Shown here piece by piece: positions 1 through 4,188 of a stretch of 5,653 nucleotides of DNA; position 1 is the first letter of the stretch, and every line of letters begins with the position of its first letter. A program made the translations under genes and the position numbers. Under the pieces are notes generated by a model that saw nothing but the letters and a program-made list of their open reading frames with translations, was not told the DNA's origin and searched no databases. Origin of the DNA: Bacteroidales bacterium (GTDB lineage Bacteria > Bacteroidota > Bacteroidia > Bacteroidales > WCHB1-69); the NCBI GenBank assembly GCA_017527945.1, contig JAFXPL010000095.1, forward strand, positions 1 through 5,653. The letters are read 5' to 3'.

Positions 1-99
1 AAGTGTCCCAACTGGCCCTGCTTTGCGGGAATTGAGAATTTAGAGACCGACTTCGCCCGTGAGGGATGCCACGGGTTCCCTCGCGGCGAGGCTTCATAA
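1..99 (+). CDS. C-terminal fragment of a small Cys-containing protein (partial)
   Basis: Only the last 32 residues are in the window, read in frame 1 to a TAA at 97-99. It is the only + frame open across this stretch; the other two stop by about position 45. The fragment carries Cys at visible residues 2, 7 and 23 plus a His at 24, which could bind a metal, but no family is recognised. It lies 12 nt before the next ORF and is co-directional with the small-gene run that follows, so it is probably the preceding member of that operon. No function can be assigned. Confidence 0.5.
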   Translation, partial: KCPNWPCFAGIENLETDFAREGCHGFPRGEAS

Positions 100-111
100 A
101 AAAGCGATACA

Positions 112-306
112 ATGAGAGTGCGATTTCATAGTCTGCTATACCTCATGGACAGGAAGATGTGGAGGATAACCCTTCTCCCGACAATAGAGGCTGGCAGAAA
201 TCAAGCCTATTATGTGACAACGGGAAAGTGTAATTGGATTGAAATTACATGGCTTTTCTGGACCATAATTTTTGAATTCGGCATCGGGAAGGGAGACGCG
301 CTATGA
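112..306 (+). CDS. Hypothetical 64-aa protein, doubtful
   Basis: The open frame runs from an ATG after an A-rich stretch (about 99-111) to a TGA at 304-306 that overlaps the next gene's start as ATGA (303-306). The same overlap is used by two other gene pairs in this window, which argues for a real gene. The protein is basic at the N-terminus and has a hydrophobic, aromatic C-terminal part (residues about 43-58, rich in W, F and I) that could be a strand pair or a weak membrane segment. No family is recognised. Later starts at 145 or 157 are possible. If it is not coding, 100-302 is a 200-nt leader containing a 6-bp hairpin at 229-249. Confidence 0.42.
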   Translation: MRVRFHSLLYLMDRKMWRITLLPTIEAGRNQAYYVTTGKCNWIEITWLFWTIIFEFGIGKGDAL

Positions 307-461
307 ACTGGATTAAGTGCACATACTACACCCCGTGGCTGACCACGAGCCGAGGCGAAGAGTCCAACGACTACTGCGTCGACAGCAAACACCGAACTGC
401 GAAGCCGTGTGACCGCTGCATCGAAAAGAACGGCGGCATACCGCATCCTCAACTCGACTGA
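303..461 (+). CDS. Small four-cysteine protein, copy 1
   Basis: This is a 52-aa protein with four cysteines: C6, C25, C36 and C39, the last two forming a CDRC knuckle. That spacing suggests a single structural zinc site, though metal binding is inference. A purine-rich stretch (GGGAAGGGAG, 286-295) precedes the start and could act as a ribosome binding site. A close paralogue, 39 of 52 residues identical with all four cysteines kept, lies at 3790-3948. The retention of a motif running from YYTPW through SRGEE to the CDRC end supports a real translated gene despite its size. It is followed after 5 nt by the alpha-CTD-like gene. No named family is recognised and its role is unknown. Confidence 0.75.
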   Translation: MNWIKCTYYTPWLTTSRGEESNDYCVDSKHRTAKPCDRCIEKNGGIPHPQLD

Positions 462-462
462 C
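402..462 (+). repeat. Conserved 61-bp block, copy 1
   Basis: This 3' part of the four-cysteine gene matches 3889-3949 at 59 of 61 positions. The 5' 99 bp of the two copies match at only about 68 of 99 positions. The two copies are direct repeats about 3.4 kb apart. Confidence 0.85.
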
Positions 463-466
463 CGCT

Positions 467-727
467 ATGCTGCCCATCCACGAACTGCTGAACGCTAACG
501 AGCTGCACATGGAACAGCTGCTCCGTGCACGGCTCTCCGAACTTGGCCTTGCCCCTAACGTGCTGCGAATACTGAAGGGGCAGGGCATCACCACCCTTAA
601 AGACCTCACCGCAAACACCCGCGACGACCTGCTGGAAATACGTTTCCTCGGCGAGTCCAACGTGGACGCGATAGAGCGACTGCTTAAAACAATGGACCTA
701 TCACTAAAACATTCACAACCACAATGA
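467..727 (+). CDS. RNA polymerase alpha C-terminal-domain-like small protein
   Basis: This is an 86-aa protein whose residues 24-80 follow the pattern of the RNA polymerase alpha-subunit C-terminal domain. It has the LxxxVxxxLKxxGI helix (26-41), the TLKDL turn (43-47), the T-x-DDLLEIRFLG segment (51-62), then a final helix and the LSL ending. That fold is a compact helix-hairpin-helix domain that in the host contacts UP-element DNA, sigma and activators. By my alignment to E. coli numbering, the key DNA contacts are changed: R265 is N31, N268 is R34 and K298 is S64, while K271 (K37) and G296 (G62) are kept. It lacks the alpha N-terminal domain, so it is not a polymerase subunit. It may be a free-standing regulator, decoy or DNA-binding adaptor. 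An internal start at M15 would still keep the domain. Its TGA overlaps the next ATG. Confidence 0.78.
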   Translation: MLPIHELLNANELHMEQLLRARLSELGLAPNVLRILKGQGITTLKDLTANTRDDLLEIRFLGESNVDAIERLLKTMDLSLKHSQPQ

Positions 728-1188
728 GATTTTTTGAAGTAAAAGTAAAATACGACAAGATGCTTGAGACTGGTGCCGTCAAGACCGTCACCGAGACCTA
801 CGCCCTGGACGCCTTGTCGTTCACCGAGGCCGAGGCGAAGATCACCGACCAAATGCGCCCGTTCATCCAAGGCTCTTTCGAGGTGACCGCCGAGAAGATT
901 GCGCCGTACACCAACCTCATCCGAGGCGACCACGACCTGTACTACCAGGTCAAGTACACCTTCACGTCCGTCAACGAGATTACCGGTGCGGAGTCGAAGA
1001 AGCACCTCGAGACCATCCTCATCAACGCCGATAACTTCGACGAGGCGAAAATGAAGGCCAATGAGTACATGCTACATTCCAGTGTCGACTGGACCATTGA
1101 CACGCTCAAGGAGACCAGCATCGTCGATGTGTTCACCTACCTTGACAACGTGGACGTAACCGTATCTACGGCACCGCTGCCCGAATAA
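724..1188 (+). CDS. DUF4494 family protein
   Basis: This is a 154-aa protein that fits DUF4494, a family of unknown function common in Bacteroidota genomes and their mobile elements. The recognisable parts are the N-terminal beta strand with FFEVKVKYDK, the DALSFTEAEAKI segment (residues about 29-41), a central repeat-like YYQVKYTF strand (about 74-81), the second NADNFDEAKMKANEYM segment (about 101-116) and the ETSIVDVF ending (about 130-137). The similarity of the two halves (strand, then an AxSFTEA or ADNFDEA helix) suggests an internal duplication. It is full length for the family. Its start overlaps the previous stop by ATGA, implying translational coupling with the alpha-CTD-like gene. 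Third positions are strongly G/C-rich. Confidence 0.85.
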   Translation: MRFFEVKVKYDKMLETGAVKTVTETYALDALSFTEAEAKITDQMRPFIQGSFEVTAEKIAPYTNLIRGDHDLYYQVKYTFTSVNEITGAESKKHLETILINADNFDEAKMKANEYMLHSSVDWTIDTLKETSIVDVFTYLDNVDVTVSTAPLPE

Positions 1189-1211
1189 CAACATCGTAAC
1201 TCAACAGCACT

Positions 1212-1391
1212 ATGGGCAAGGCCATCAAGAAGCAGGTCTGGGTGAAGAACTACTCACTCGACCTGCACGAGGGTGCCGCCGGCGACTACGTCATGCTCAC
1301 AGGTCACAAGCGGGACAAGCGATACAAGGTCGCCATCCCGCTTGACCTGGTCAAGGAAATCGCACAGGCGATGCTCTCGTTAACCGAGTAA
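1212..1391 (+). CDS. Hypothetical 59-aa basic protein
   Basis: This is a 59-aa ORF with the same G/C-rich third positions as its neighbours, starting 23 nt after the DUF4494 stop. It begins MGKAIKKQVW, is rich in Lys, and ends in an amphipathic helix (residues about 42-57, IPLDLVKEIAQAMLSL) after a predicted beta-rich middle (DYVMLTG, RYKVAI). The start is preceded by CAACAGCACT rather than a Shine-Dalgarno sequence, which is normal in Bacteroidota. No family is recognised. It could be a small phage DNA-binding or accessory protein, but nothing in the sequence decides this. Confidence 0.65.
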   Translation: MGKAIKKQVWVKNYSLDLHEGAAGDYVMLTGHKRDKRYKVAIPLDLVKEIAQAMLSLTE

Positions 1392-1469
1392 TCATCACCA
1401 CCACTATGACTACCATAAGACCGCCTTAGCGCAGACAATCCGCATTCAGCAACATTAAATCCACAACAA

Positions 1470-1820
1470 ATGATCAAGTTGAACAAACTGACCAAAGCGC
1501 TGCTCGACCGCAAGAAGGAAAGGGGCGAGGTGAACGGCAACACGTCGCCTCGCGCCATGTCCATCAGGGTCAGCCGCAGCTGGAGGAGGTTCGACGCCAC
1601 CCCGGTGTCACGCCCGCCGCTGCACTTGACATCCGACTTCGTGGAGGACCAGCACAAGGATGATGCCTGCAAGACCTACGAGACGGAGTTCTCCGAACGT
1701 GAGGAGCATGCCGCCGACATCATCATCGACGCCTGCCTTGCCTTGAGGCAGCAGGGGTGCAGGAACATCGAGCAGGTCATCAAGGACCGCATCGCTTGGA
1801 GGTTGGCGCACAAGGATTGA
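1470..1820 (+). CDS. Phage protein, possible degenerate MazG-like domain
   Basis: This is a 116-aa protein with strongly biased G/C-ending codons, so the reading frame is solid. The N-terminus is very basic (KLTKALLDRKKERGE). The C-terminal half (residues about 73-115) runs SEREEHAADIIIDACLALRQQG, then NIEQVIKDRIAW. This resembles the second metal-binding helix (ExxAD) and last helix of MazG-like nucleotide pyrophosphohydrolases, which hydrolyse NTPs to NMPs. The first-helix ExxE motif would fall near VSRSWRRF and is missing, and the final K-x-x-Y-N motif is replaced by RIAWRLAHK. If the relation is right, catalysis is doubtful. The 78-nt gap before it holds nothing clear. It is the last gene of the left operon. 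Confidence 0.72.
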   Translation: MIKLNKLTKALLDRKKERGEVNGNTSPRAMSIRVSRSWRRFDATPVSRPPLHLTSDFVEDQHKDDACKTYETEFSEREEHAADIIIDACLALRQQGCRNIEQVIKDRIAWRLAHKD

Positions 1821-1893
1821 ATGTTGGGTCTTACCGACTACGGACTGGGACGTAACGACAACAGCACTACAGCGTTCCCGTGGTCGGTCTTTT

Positions 1894-1942
1894 AGGGGCA
1901 TCGCCCGTCGTTCGTGGCGGGCGAAATTCCCCTTGAAATTTT
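1894..1942 (+). terminator. Strong hairpin with TTCG loop, possible terminator
   Basis: The outer stem AGGGG (1894-1898) pairs with CCCCT (1929-1933). The inner stem TCGCCCG (1901-1907) pairs with CGGGCGA (1918-1924) and extends by three more pairs, two of them G-T, to a TTCG tetraloop (1911-1914). The T-run after it is weak (TGAAATTTT, 1934-1942), so termination is possible but not assured. Its position between the left operon and the next promoter fits a terminator. Confidence 0.55.
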
Positions 1943-1971
1943 GGTGGTATGGTTGGAAATGCCTATCTTTG
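1940..1971 (+). promoter_or_regulatory. Bacteroides-type promoter (TTTG / TATCTTTG)
   Basis: TATCTTTG at 1964-1971 is an exact match to the Bacteroides -7 consensus TAnnTTTG. A TTTG at 1940-1943, 20 nt upstream, matches the -33 element. Transcription should begin a few bases after 1971, close to the first base of the long stem at 1975. It would drive the structured RNA and, on read-through, the HNH gene. Confidence 0.72.
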
Positions 1972-1974
1972 CGG

Positions 1975-2140
1975 TGCGTTACACATCGAGGCAAAGAAAA
2001 ATCAAAGGACTGACAACAGCACTGACAGCACTATTTGCGTGGTGTTTGGTAATAGGTTCCTCGTTCCCGTGCAGGCGGTTAATGCCCCTGCTGCCTCGAT
2101 AGGTGTAACGCAACGGGTCGGCGAGGAACCGTTTTTATTT
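1975..2140 (+). ncRNA. Predicted pseudoknotted leader or small RNA
   Basis: No credible ORF lies here, but pairing is extensive. Stem A: 1975-1993 (TGCGTTACACATCGAGGCA) pairs with 2092-2112 over 19 bp with one 2-nt bulge (2101-2102). Stem B: GGTTCCTCG (2055-2063) with CGAGGAACC (2122-2130). Stem B2: CCCGT (2066-2070) with ACGGG (2113-2117). Hairpin C: GCAGG (2071-2075) with CCTGC (2087-2091). The order A-B-C-C'-A'-B' is a pseudoknot, and the strands abut almost without gaps (2070/2071, 2091/2092, 2112/2113), which is unlikely by chance. The 5' end fits the promoter and the 3' end is a T-run. It could be an independent small RNA or a regulatory leader of the HNH gene. No known RNA family is recognised. 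Confidence 0.62.
2055..2140 (+). terminator. Terminator-like closing stem with T-run
   Basis: A perfect 9-bp stem (2055-2063 with 2122-2130) is followed at once by GTTTTTATTT (2131-2140). The enclosed loop is long but is itself folded (CCCGT/ACGGG and GCAGG/CCTGC), so the base is compact enough to act as an intrinsic terminator. It lies 22 nt before the HNH start codon. Confidence 0.6.
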
Positions 2141-2162
2141 CCCGCCACAACGAGGATTTATT

Positions 2163-2723
2163 ATGCGTTACACTGAAATCGAGAATTTTGAGAATGAGGA
2201 ATGGCGACCGATAGAGGGTTTTGATGGTCGCTATTATGTGAGCAACTACGGGCGGGTGAAAAGCCACCTGCGACACGGGTACAACCAAACCCCATGCAAG
2301 GGATATGAACACCTGTTGCGCCCAATGGTTATGAAGATAGGCTACCAAAGTGTTAGCCTGTGGATGAAGGGTGAGATTTTCACCATGTATGTGCATCGGC
2401 TTGTCGCTGCCGCTTTTCTCGGCGAATTGGGAGAGGGTGCGGTGGTGAACCACAAAGACGGATGCAAGACAAACAACCACGTTTCAAATCTTGAAATCAC
2501 CACCCATTCGGGCAACCGTTCACACGCTGTCCGCACTGGGTTGCTCAAGGGTGCAGTAAAGCAGATGCGAGCCATCGCCGTGATGAAGGACGGGCAGACG
2601 GTCGGCGAATATGAGAGCCTAACCGATGCCGCCAAAGATTTAGGGTTAGCAAGGCAGCATATTTTCCACGTCTTGAGCGGAGAGAGAAAGACCCACAAGG
2701 GTTACACGTTCAAGTATCTTTAA
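2163..2723 (+). CDS. NUMOD4-HNH-NUMOD1 homing-type endonuclease
   Basis: This is a 186-aa free-standing homing-type nuclease. NUMOD4 covers residues about 12-34 (EEWRPIEGFDGRYYVSNYGR). The HNH core covers about 76-126: VHRLVAAAFLG, then VVNHKDG with catalytic-type H97 and the N104/N105 region, then NLEITTHSGNRSHA. NUMOD1, a DNA-binding helix-turn-helix, covers about 138-186 (SLTDAAKDLGL, then YTFKYL). The family nicks or cuts DNA at specific sites and spreads itself between phage genomes, often with no benefit to the phage. A possible ribosome site AGGA (2153-2156) precedes the ATG. The first bases of the coding sequence repeat the 5' end of the upstream RNA (see findings). The gene stands between two transcription units, as expected for inserted cargo. 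Confidence 0.9.
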   Translation: MRYTEIENFENEEWRPIEGFDGRYYVSNYGRVKSHLRHGYNQTPCKGYEHLLRPMVMKIGYQSVSLWMKGEIFTMYVHRLVAAAFLGELGEGAVVNHKDGCKTNNHVSNLEITTHSGNRSHAVRTGLLKGAVKQMRAIAVMKDGQTVGEYESLTDAAKDLGLARQHIFHVLSGERKTHKGYTFKYL

Positions 2724-2740
2724 TTTGTCAAAAAATGGAA
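2707..2740 (+). repeat. Direct repeat, left of DUF551 gene
   Basis: This matches 3024-3058 at 31 of 35 aligned columns with one single-base gap. It spans the FKYL-stop end of the HNH gene and the start codon of the DUF551 gene. Confidence 0.8.
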
Positions 2741-2998
2741 TGGATTAGCGTTAAAGAAAGATTGCCGAAAGTAGGACAATCAGTTTTTGTGTATGCCACA
2801 ACAAGGCCAAAAGAAAATCAGATAAAATTTGTTGCTATGTTTACAAGTTGGCTCAAAGATGACGGAAGAAAAAGTGTATTTGAAGGCGAAACGGATGAGA
2901 ACGGGTTTATGCTAATGGTGTTACATGGGCGTTTGGACTATAGAGGTTTTCATGTAACCCATTGGATGCCGTTACCCGCTTCACCGAAAGAAGAATAA
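2735..2998 (+). CDS. DUF551 domain protein
   Basis: This is an 87-aa protein with the clear DUF551 signature: WISVKERLP at residues 3-11 and VTHWMPLP at about 74-81. Between them lie a VFVYAT strand and a long insert. DUF551 proteins are common in phages and prophages of many bacteria and have no established function. The gene starts 11 nt after the HNH stop. It is distinctly A/T-rich in third positions compared with the genes at 467-1820, suggesting a different origin. It is bounded on both sides by near-identical 34-35 bp repeats, so it may have arrived as a small cassette. Confidence 0.88.
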   Translation: MEWISVKERLPKVGQSVFVYATTRPKENQIKFVAMFTSWLKDDGRKSVFEGETDENGFMLMVLHGRLDYRGFHVTHWMPLPASPKEE

Positions 2999-3001
2999 AA
3001 A

Positions 3002-3040
3002 ATGATTTCCGATTATACCTATTCGTTCAAATATCTTTAA
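3002..3040 (+). pseudogene. Relic of a NUMOD/HNH endonuclease C-terminus
   Basis: A 12-residue frame ends DYTYSFKYL-stop, closely matching the GYTFKYL-stop end of the HNH protein at 2163-2723, at both nucleotide and protein level. Nothing of the rest of such a gene precedes it; the DUF551 stop is 3 nt upstream. It is best read as a leftover gene end after duplication or deletion. It could also be a tiny leader ORF for the gene at 3053. Confidence 0.6.
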
Positions 3041-3058
3041 TCTTGACAAGAAATGGAA
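3024..3058 (+). repeat. Direct repeat, right of DUF551 gene
   Basis: This is the second copy of the repeat at 2707-2740. It spans the FKYL-stop relic and the start codon of the second HNH gene, the same arrangement as on the left. Confidence 0.8.
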
Positions 3059-3787
3059 AACGATTTTTTTGAGAGTTACCAAACGTCTGAATGGCAAAGA
3101 AAGAAAAATGCCGTTTTAGAGCGTGACGATTACACTTGCCAAATTTGCGGTTCAAAAAGCGGCTTAATGCAGGTGCATCACATCACCTACAAGCATTGCA
3201 GGGGGAAAGCATATAATGCACCGATGGGCGACCTTATAACCCTATGTGAACACTGCCACACTAACGATGATGGCGACCACAAGCACTTTTTCGATGGGAA
3301 AGTCACACTCACAAGTGGTTGTTTTGGCAAGCCTCATGTTTCCGATTTTAGGAAAGCAGATTGGATATACGGCATTGATGTTATTATAGCCATCAAACTT
3401 TACGATTACGATTGGTGGAGTATTGGGTTTAGGGAAATCGACAACTGGTTCCCAAAACTACTTGGAGTAAAATCACCAAATAATTTGTGGGTTGAAGATG
3501 AATTTTTGCCAAGTGATGTTTCGGCGCAAAGGCTCGCAACTGATGATGAGGTTGAAAGGCTAATAAAATCAGTCGGCGGCAAATTCGGTGACTTTGTGAC
3601 AAAGGGTCAAGACTATTGGTTTGTTCACAATGGTTTCGTCCCACAAGCGAGAATACCCGAAAACAAGAGCCGTAAAATAAGACCAAGCGAGATTGTTTTG
3701 CGGAGCCGAAGTAACCCGAAAATTATGGTGAATGTGCCGACAATTAATCGACGGATTATGGTTAAGATGCCTAACGATATGAAATAG
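3053..3787 (+). CDS. HNH endonuclease-like protein, CxxC zinc type
   Basis: This is a 244-aa protein. Residues 9-70 form an HNH domain of the McrA-like type: SEWQRKKNAVLERDDYTC, then C29-x2-C32, HH at 42-43 before ITY, and LCEHCH with C65-x2-C68 and H69. The four cysteines would hold the structural zinc, and the HH pair includes the usual catalytic position. Residues about 85-244 are a long extension not recognised as a domain. It includes WWSIGFREIDNW, an ATDDEVERLIKS helix (about 162-174) and a basic C-terminus rich in R, K and N. This is unlike the NUMOD4 enzyme upstream, so the two HNH genes are not simple duplicates. The gene is A/T-rich, starts 12 nt after the relic stop, and is followed after 2 nt by the four-cysteine gene. 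Confidence 0.85.
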   Translation: MENDFFESYQTSEWQRKKNAVLERDDYTCQICGSKSGLMQVHHITYKHCRGKAYNAPMGDLITLCEHCHTNDDGDHKHFFDGKVTLTSGCFGKPHVSDFRKADWIYGIDVIIAIKLYDYDWWSIGFREIDNWFPKLLGVKSPNNLWVEDEFLPSDVSAQRLATDDEVERLIKSVGGKFGDFVTKGQDYWFVHNGFVPQARIPENKSRKIRPSEIVLRSRSNPKIMVNVPTINRRIMVKMPNDMK

Positions 3788-3789
3788 CG

Positions 3790-3948
3790 ATGAATTGGAT
3801 TGACTGCCCGTATTACACCCCGTGGATTGTCACCAGCCGAGGCGAAGAAGAAAACAACGTTTGCCTCGATGATACGAACCGAACCATTAAGCCGTGTGAC
3901 CGCTGCATCGAAAAGAACGGAGGCACACCGCATCCTCAACTCGACTGA
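3790..3948 (+). CDS. Small four-cysteine protein, copy 2
   Basis: This 52-aa paralogue of 303-461 has the same length and start MNWI. It keeps YYTPW, SRGEE, all four cysteines (C6, C25, C36, C39) and the identical CDRCIEKNGG segment. Differences cluster in residues 5-33. It begins 2 nt after the stop of the HNH gene, so it is probably translated with it. Conservation of the cysteines across diverged copies points to a folded, likely zinc-binding peptide. Its function is unknown. Confidence 0.75.
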   Translation: MNWIDCPYYTPWIVTSRGEEENNVCLDDTNRTIKPCDRCIEKNGGTPHPQLD

Positions 3949-3949
3949 C
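3889..3949 (+). repeat. Conserved 61-bp block, copy 2
   Basis: This is the partner of 402-462 (59 of 61 identical). The two mismatches fall in the GGCGGCATA versus GGAGGCACA stretch. Confidence 0.85.
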
Positions 3950-3964
3950 GGGTTATCGCGCCAC

Positions 3965-4011
3965 AAACCGCATCACAAGGAACTCTGCATTATCACAGCG
4001 GTTTGAGAGTT
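3965..4011 (+). other. Possible H-type pseudoknot after copy 2
   Basis: AAACCGC (3965-3971) can pair with GCGGTTT (3998-4004), and AACTCT (3981-3986) with AGAGTT (4006-4011). The interleaved order is that of an H-type pseudoknot, or of two alternative folds. It lies in the 3' untranslated region of the HNH/four-cysteine unit. Short stems make chance pairing possible. Confidence 0.35.
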
Positions 4012-4015
4012 GCGA

Positions 4016-4058
4016 CCCCTCGACAATTTCGCCCAATCGGTGGACGAGGGGATTTATT
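4016..4058 (+). terminator. Terminator-like hairpin ending the cargo unit
   Basis: CCCCTCG (4016-4022) pairs with CGAGGGG (4045-4051) and is followed by ATTTATT (4052-4058). An inner CGCC/GGTG stem helps fold the loop. It ends just before the next promoter element, as expected for the end of the HNH transcription unit. Confidence 0.55.
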
Positions 4059-4061
4059 GCG

Positions 4062-4069
4062 TACCTTTG
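4062..4069 (+). promoter_or_regulatory. Bacteroides-type -7 element TACCTTTG
   Basis: This is an exact TAnnTTTG match. A clear -33 TTTG is not present about 20 nt upstream (CGGT/GGTG there), so the promoter may be weak or need an activator. The sequence just downstream shares ACATC, AGGCAA and GA with the promoter at 1964, supporting a common promoter module. Confidence 0.6.
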
Positions 4070-4070
4070 C

Positions 4071-4180
4071 ACTACCGAGACATCAGGCAAGGACTTGCCT
4101 AGACTCTCTCGGAGTGAGAGTGAATGTTTGACTTGCCGCTGGTGTCTGCGTCGCATCGCGGAGCCAGCGGCTTTATTTTT
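4071..4180 (+). ncRNA. Predicted structured leader or small RNA before the terminase genes
   Basis: A short transcript is predicted from the promoter at 4062-4069 to the T-run at 4172-4180. The 5' domain is a rod: ACT (4071-4073) and CCGAGA (4075-4080) pair with TCTCGG (4107-4112) and AGT (4113-4115), enclosing AGGCAA (4085-4090) / TTGCCT (4095-4100) with a GGAC loop. A short linker (4116-4134) leads to the terminator hairpin. No ORF of note lies inside. The layout parallels the lambda late leader (6S RNA), but there is no sequence evidence for an antiterminator here. An independent small RNA or a packaging-related RNA are alternatives. Confidence 0.6.
4135..4180 (+). terminator. Strong intrinsic terminator upstream of terminase genes
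   Basis: GCCGCTGG (4135-4142) pairs with CCAGCGGC (4164-4171). Inside it, TCTGCG (4145-4150) pairs with CGCGGA (4157-4162) with one G-T pair and a 6-nt loop. TTTATTTTT (4172-4180) follows directly. This is the best terminator in the window, and it sits 8 nt before an ATG on the same strand. Confidence 0.85.
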
Positions 4181-4188
4181 GAACGACT

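Noticed and set aside
58..91. Hairpin-forming stretch near the end of the first partial gene
   Set aside because: It is inside coding sequence, the alternative stems are short, and no T-run follows on either strand.
313..1005. 230-aa open frame on the minus strand
   Set aside because: It lies antisense to three well-supported + strand genes, and its Ser/Arg/Val-rich composition is what G/C-ending codons give on the opposite strand.
1821..1895. 24-codon ORF starting right after the stop at 1820
   Set aside because: It is very short, matches nothing known, and ends inside the hairpin. The adjacency of stop and ATG is probably chance.
1975..2130. HDV-like self-cleaving ribozyme
   Set aside because: The strand order is similar, but the first stem is 19 bp rather than about 7, and I see no P1.1 or P4 element or clear catalytic C segment. 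The T-run ending fits a terminator better.
1914..2176. Two + strand open frames across the structured gap (1914-2102 and 1949-2176)
   Set aside because: They overlap each other and the promoter and stems, resemble no protein family, and the base changes are better explained by RNA structure.
1975..2723. OMEGA/IscB (HEARO-like) RNA-guided nuclease system
   Set aside because: An RNA beside an HNH gene suggested it, but the protein is NUMOD4-HNH-NUMOD1 with no RuvC parts or arginine-rich bridge, and at 186 aa it is far too small.
3800..4006. 68-aa + strand open frame
   Set aside because: It is a frame shadow of the second four-cysteine gene and runs into the 3' structured region.
4174..4181. 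TATTTTTG, a formal TAnnTTTG match
   Set aside because: It is made by the terminator T-run, and a start from it would fall on the ATG with no leader.
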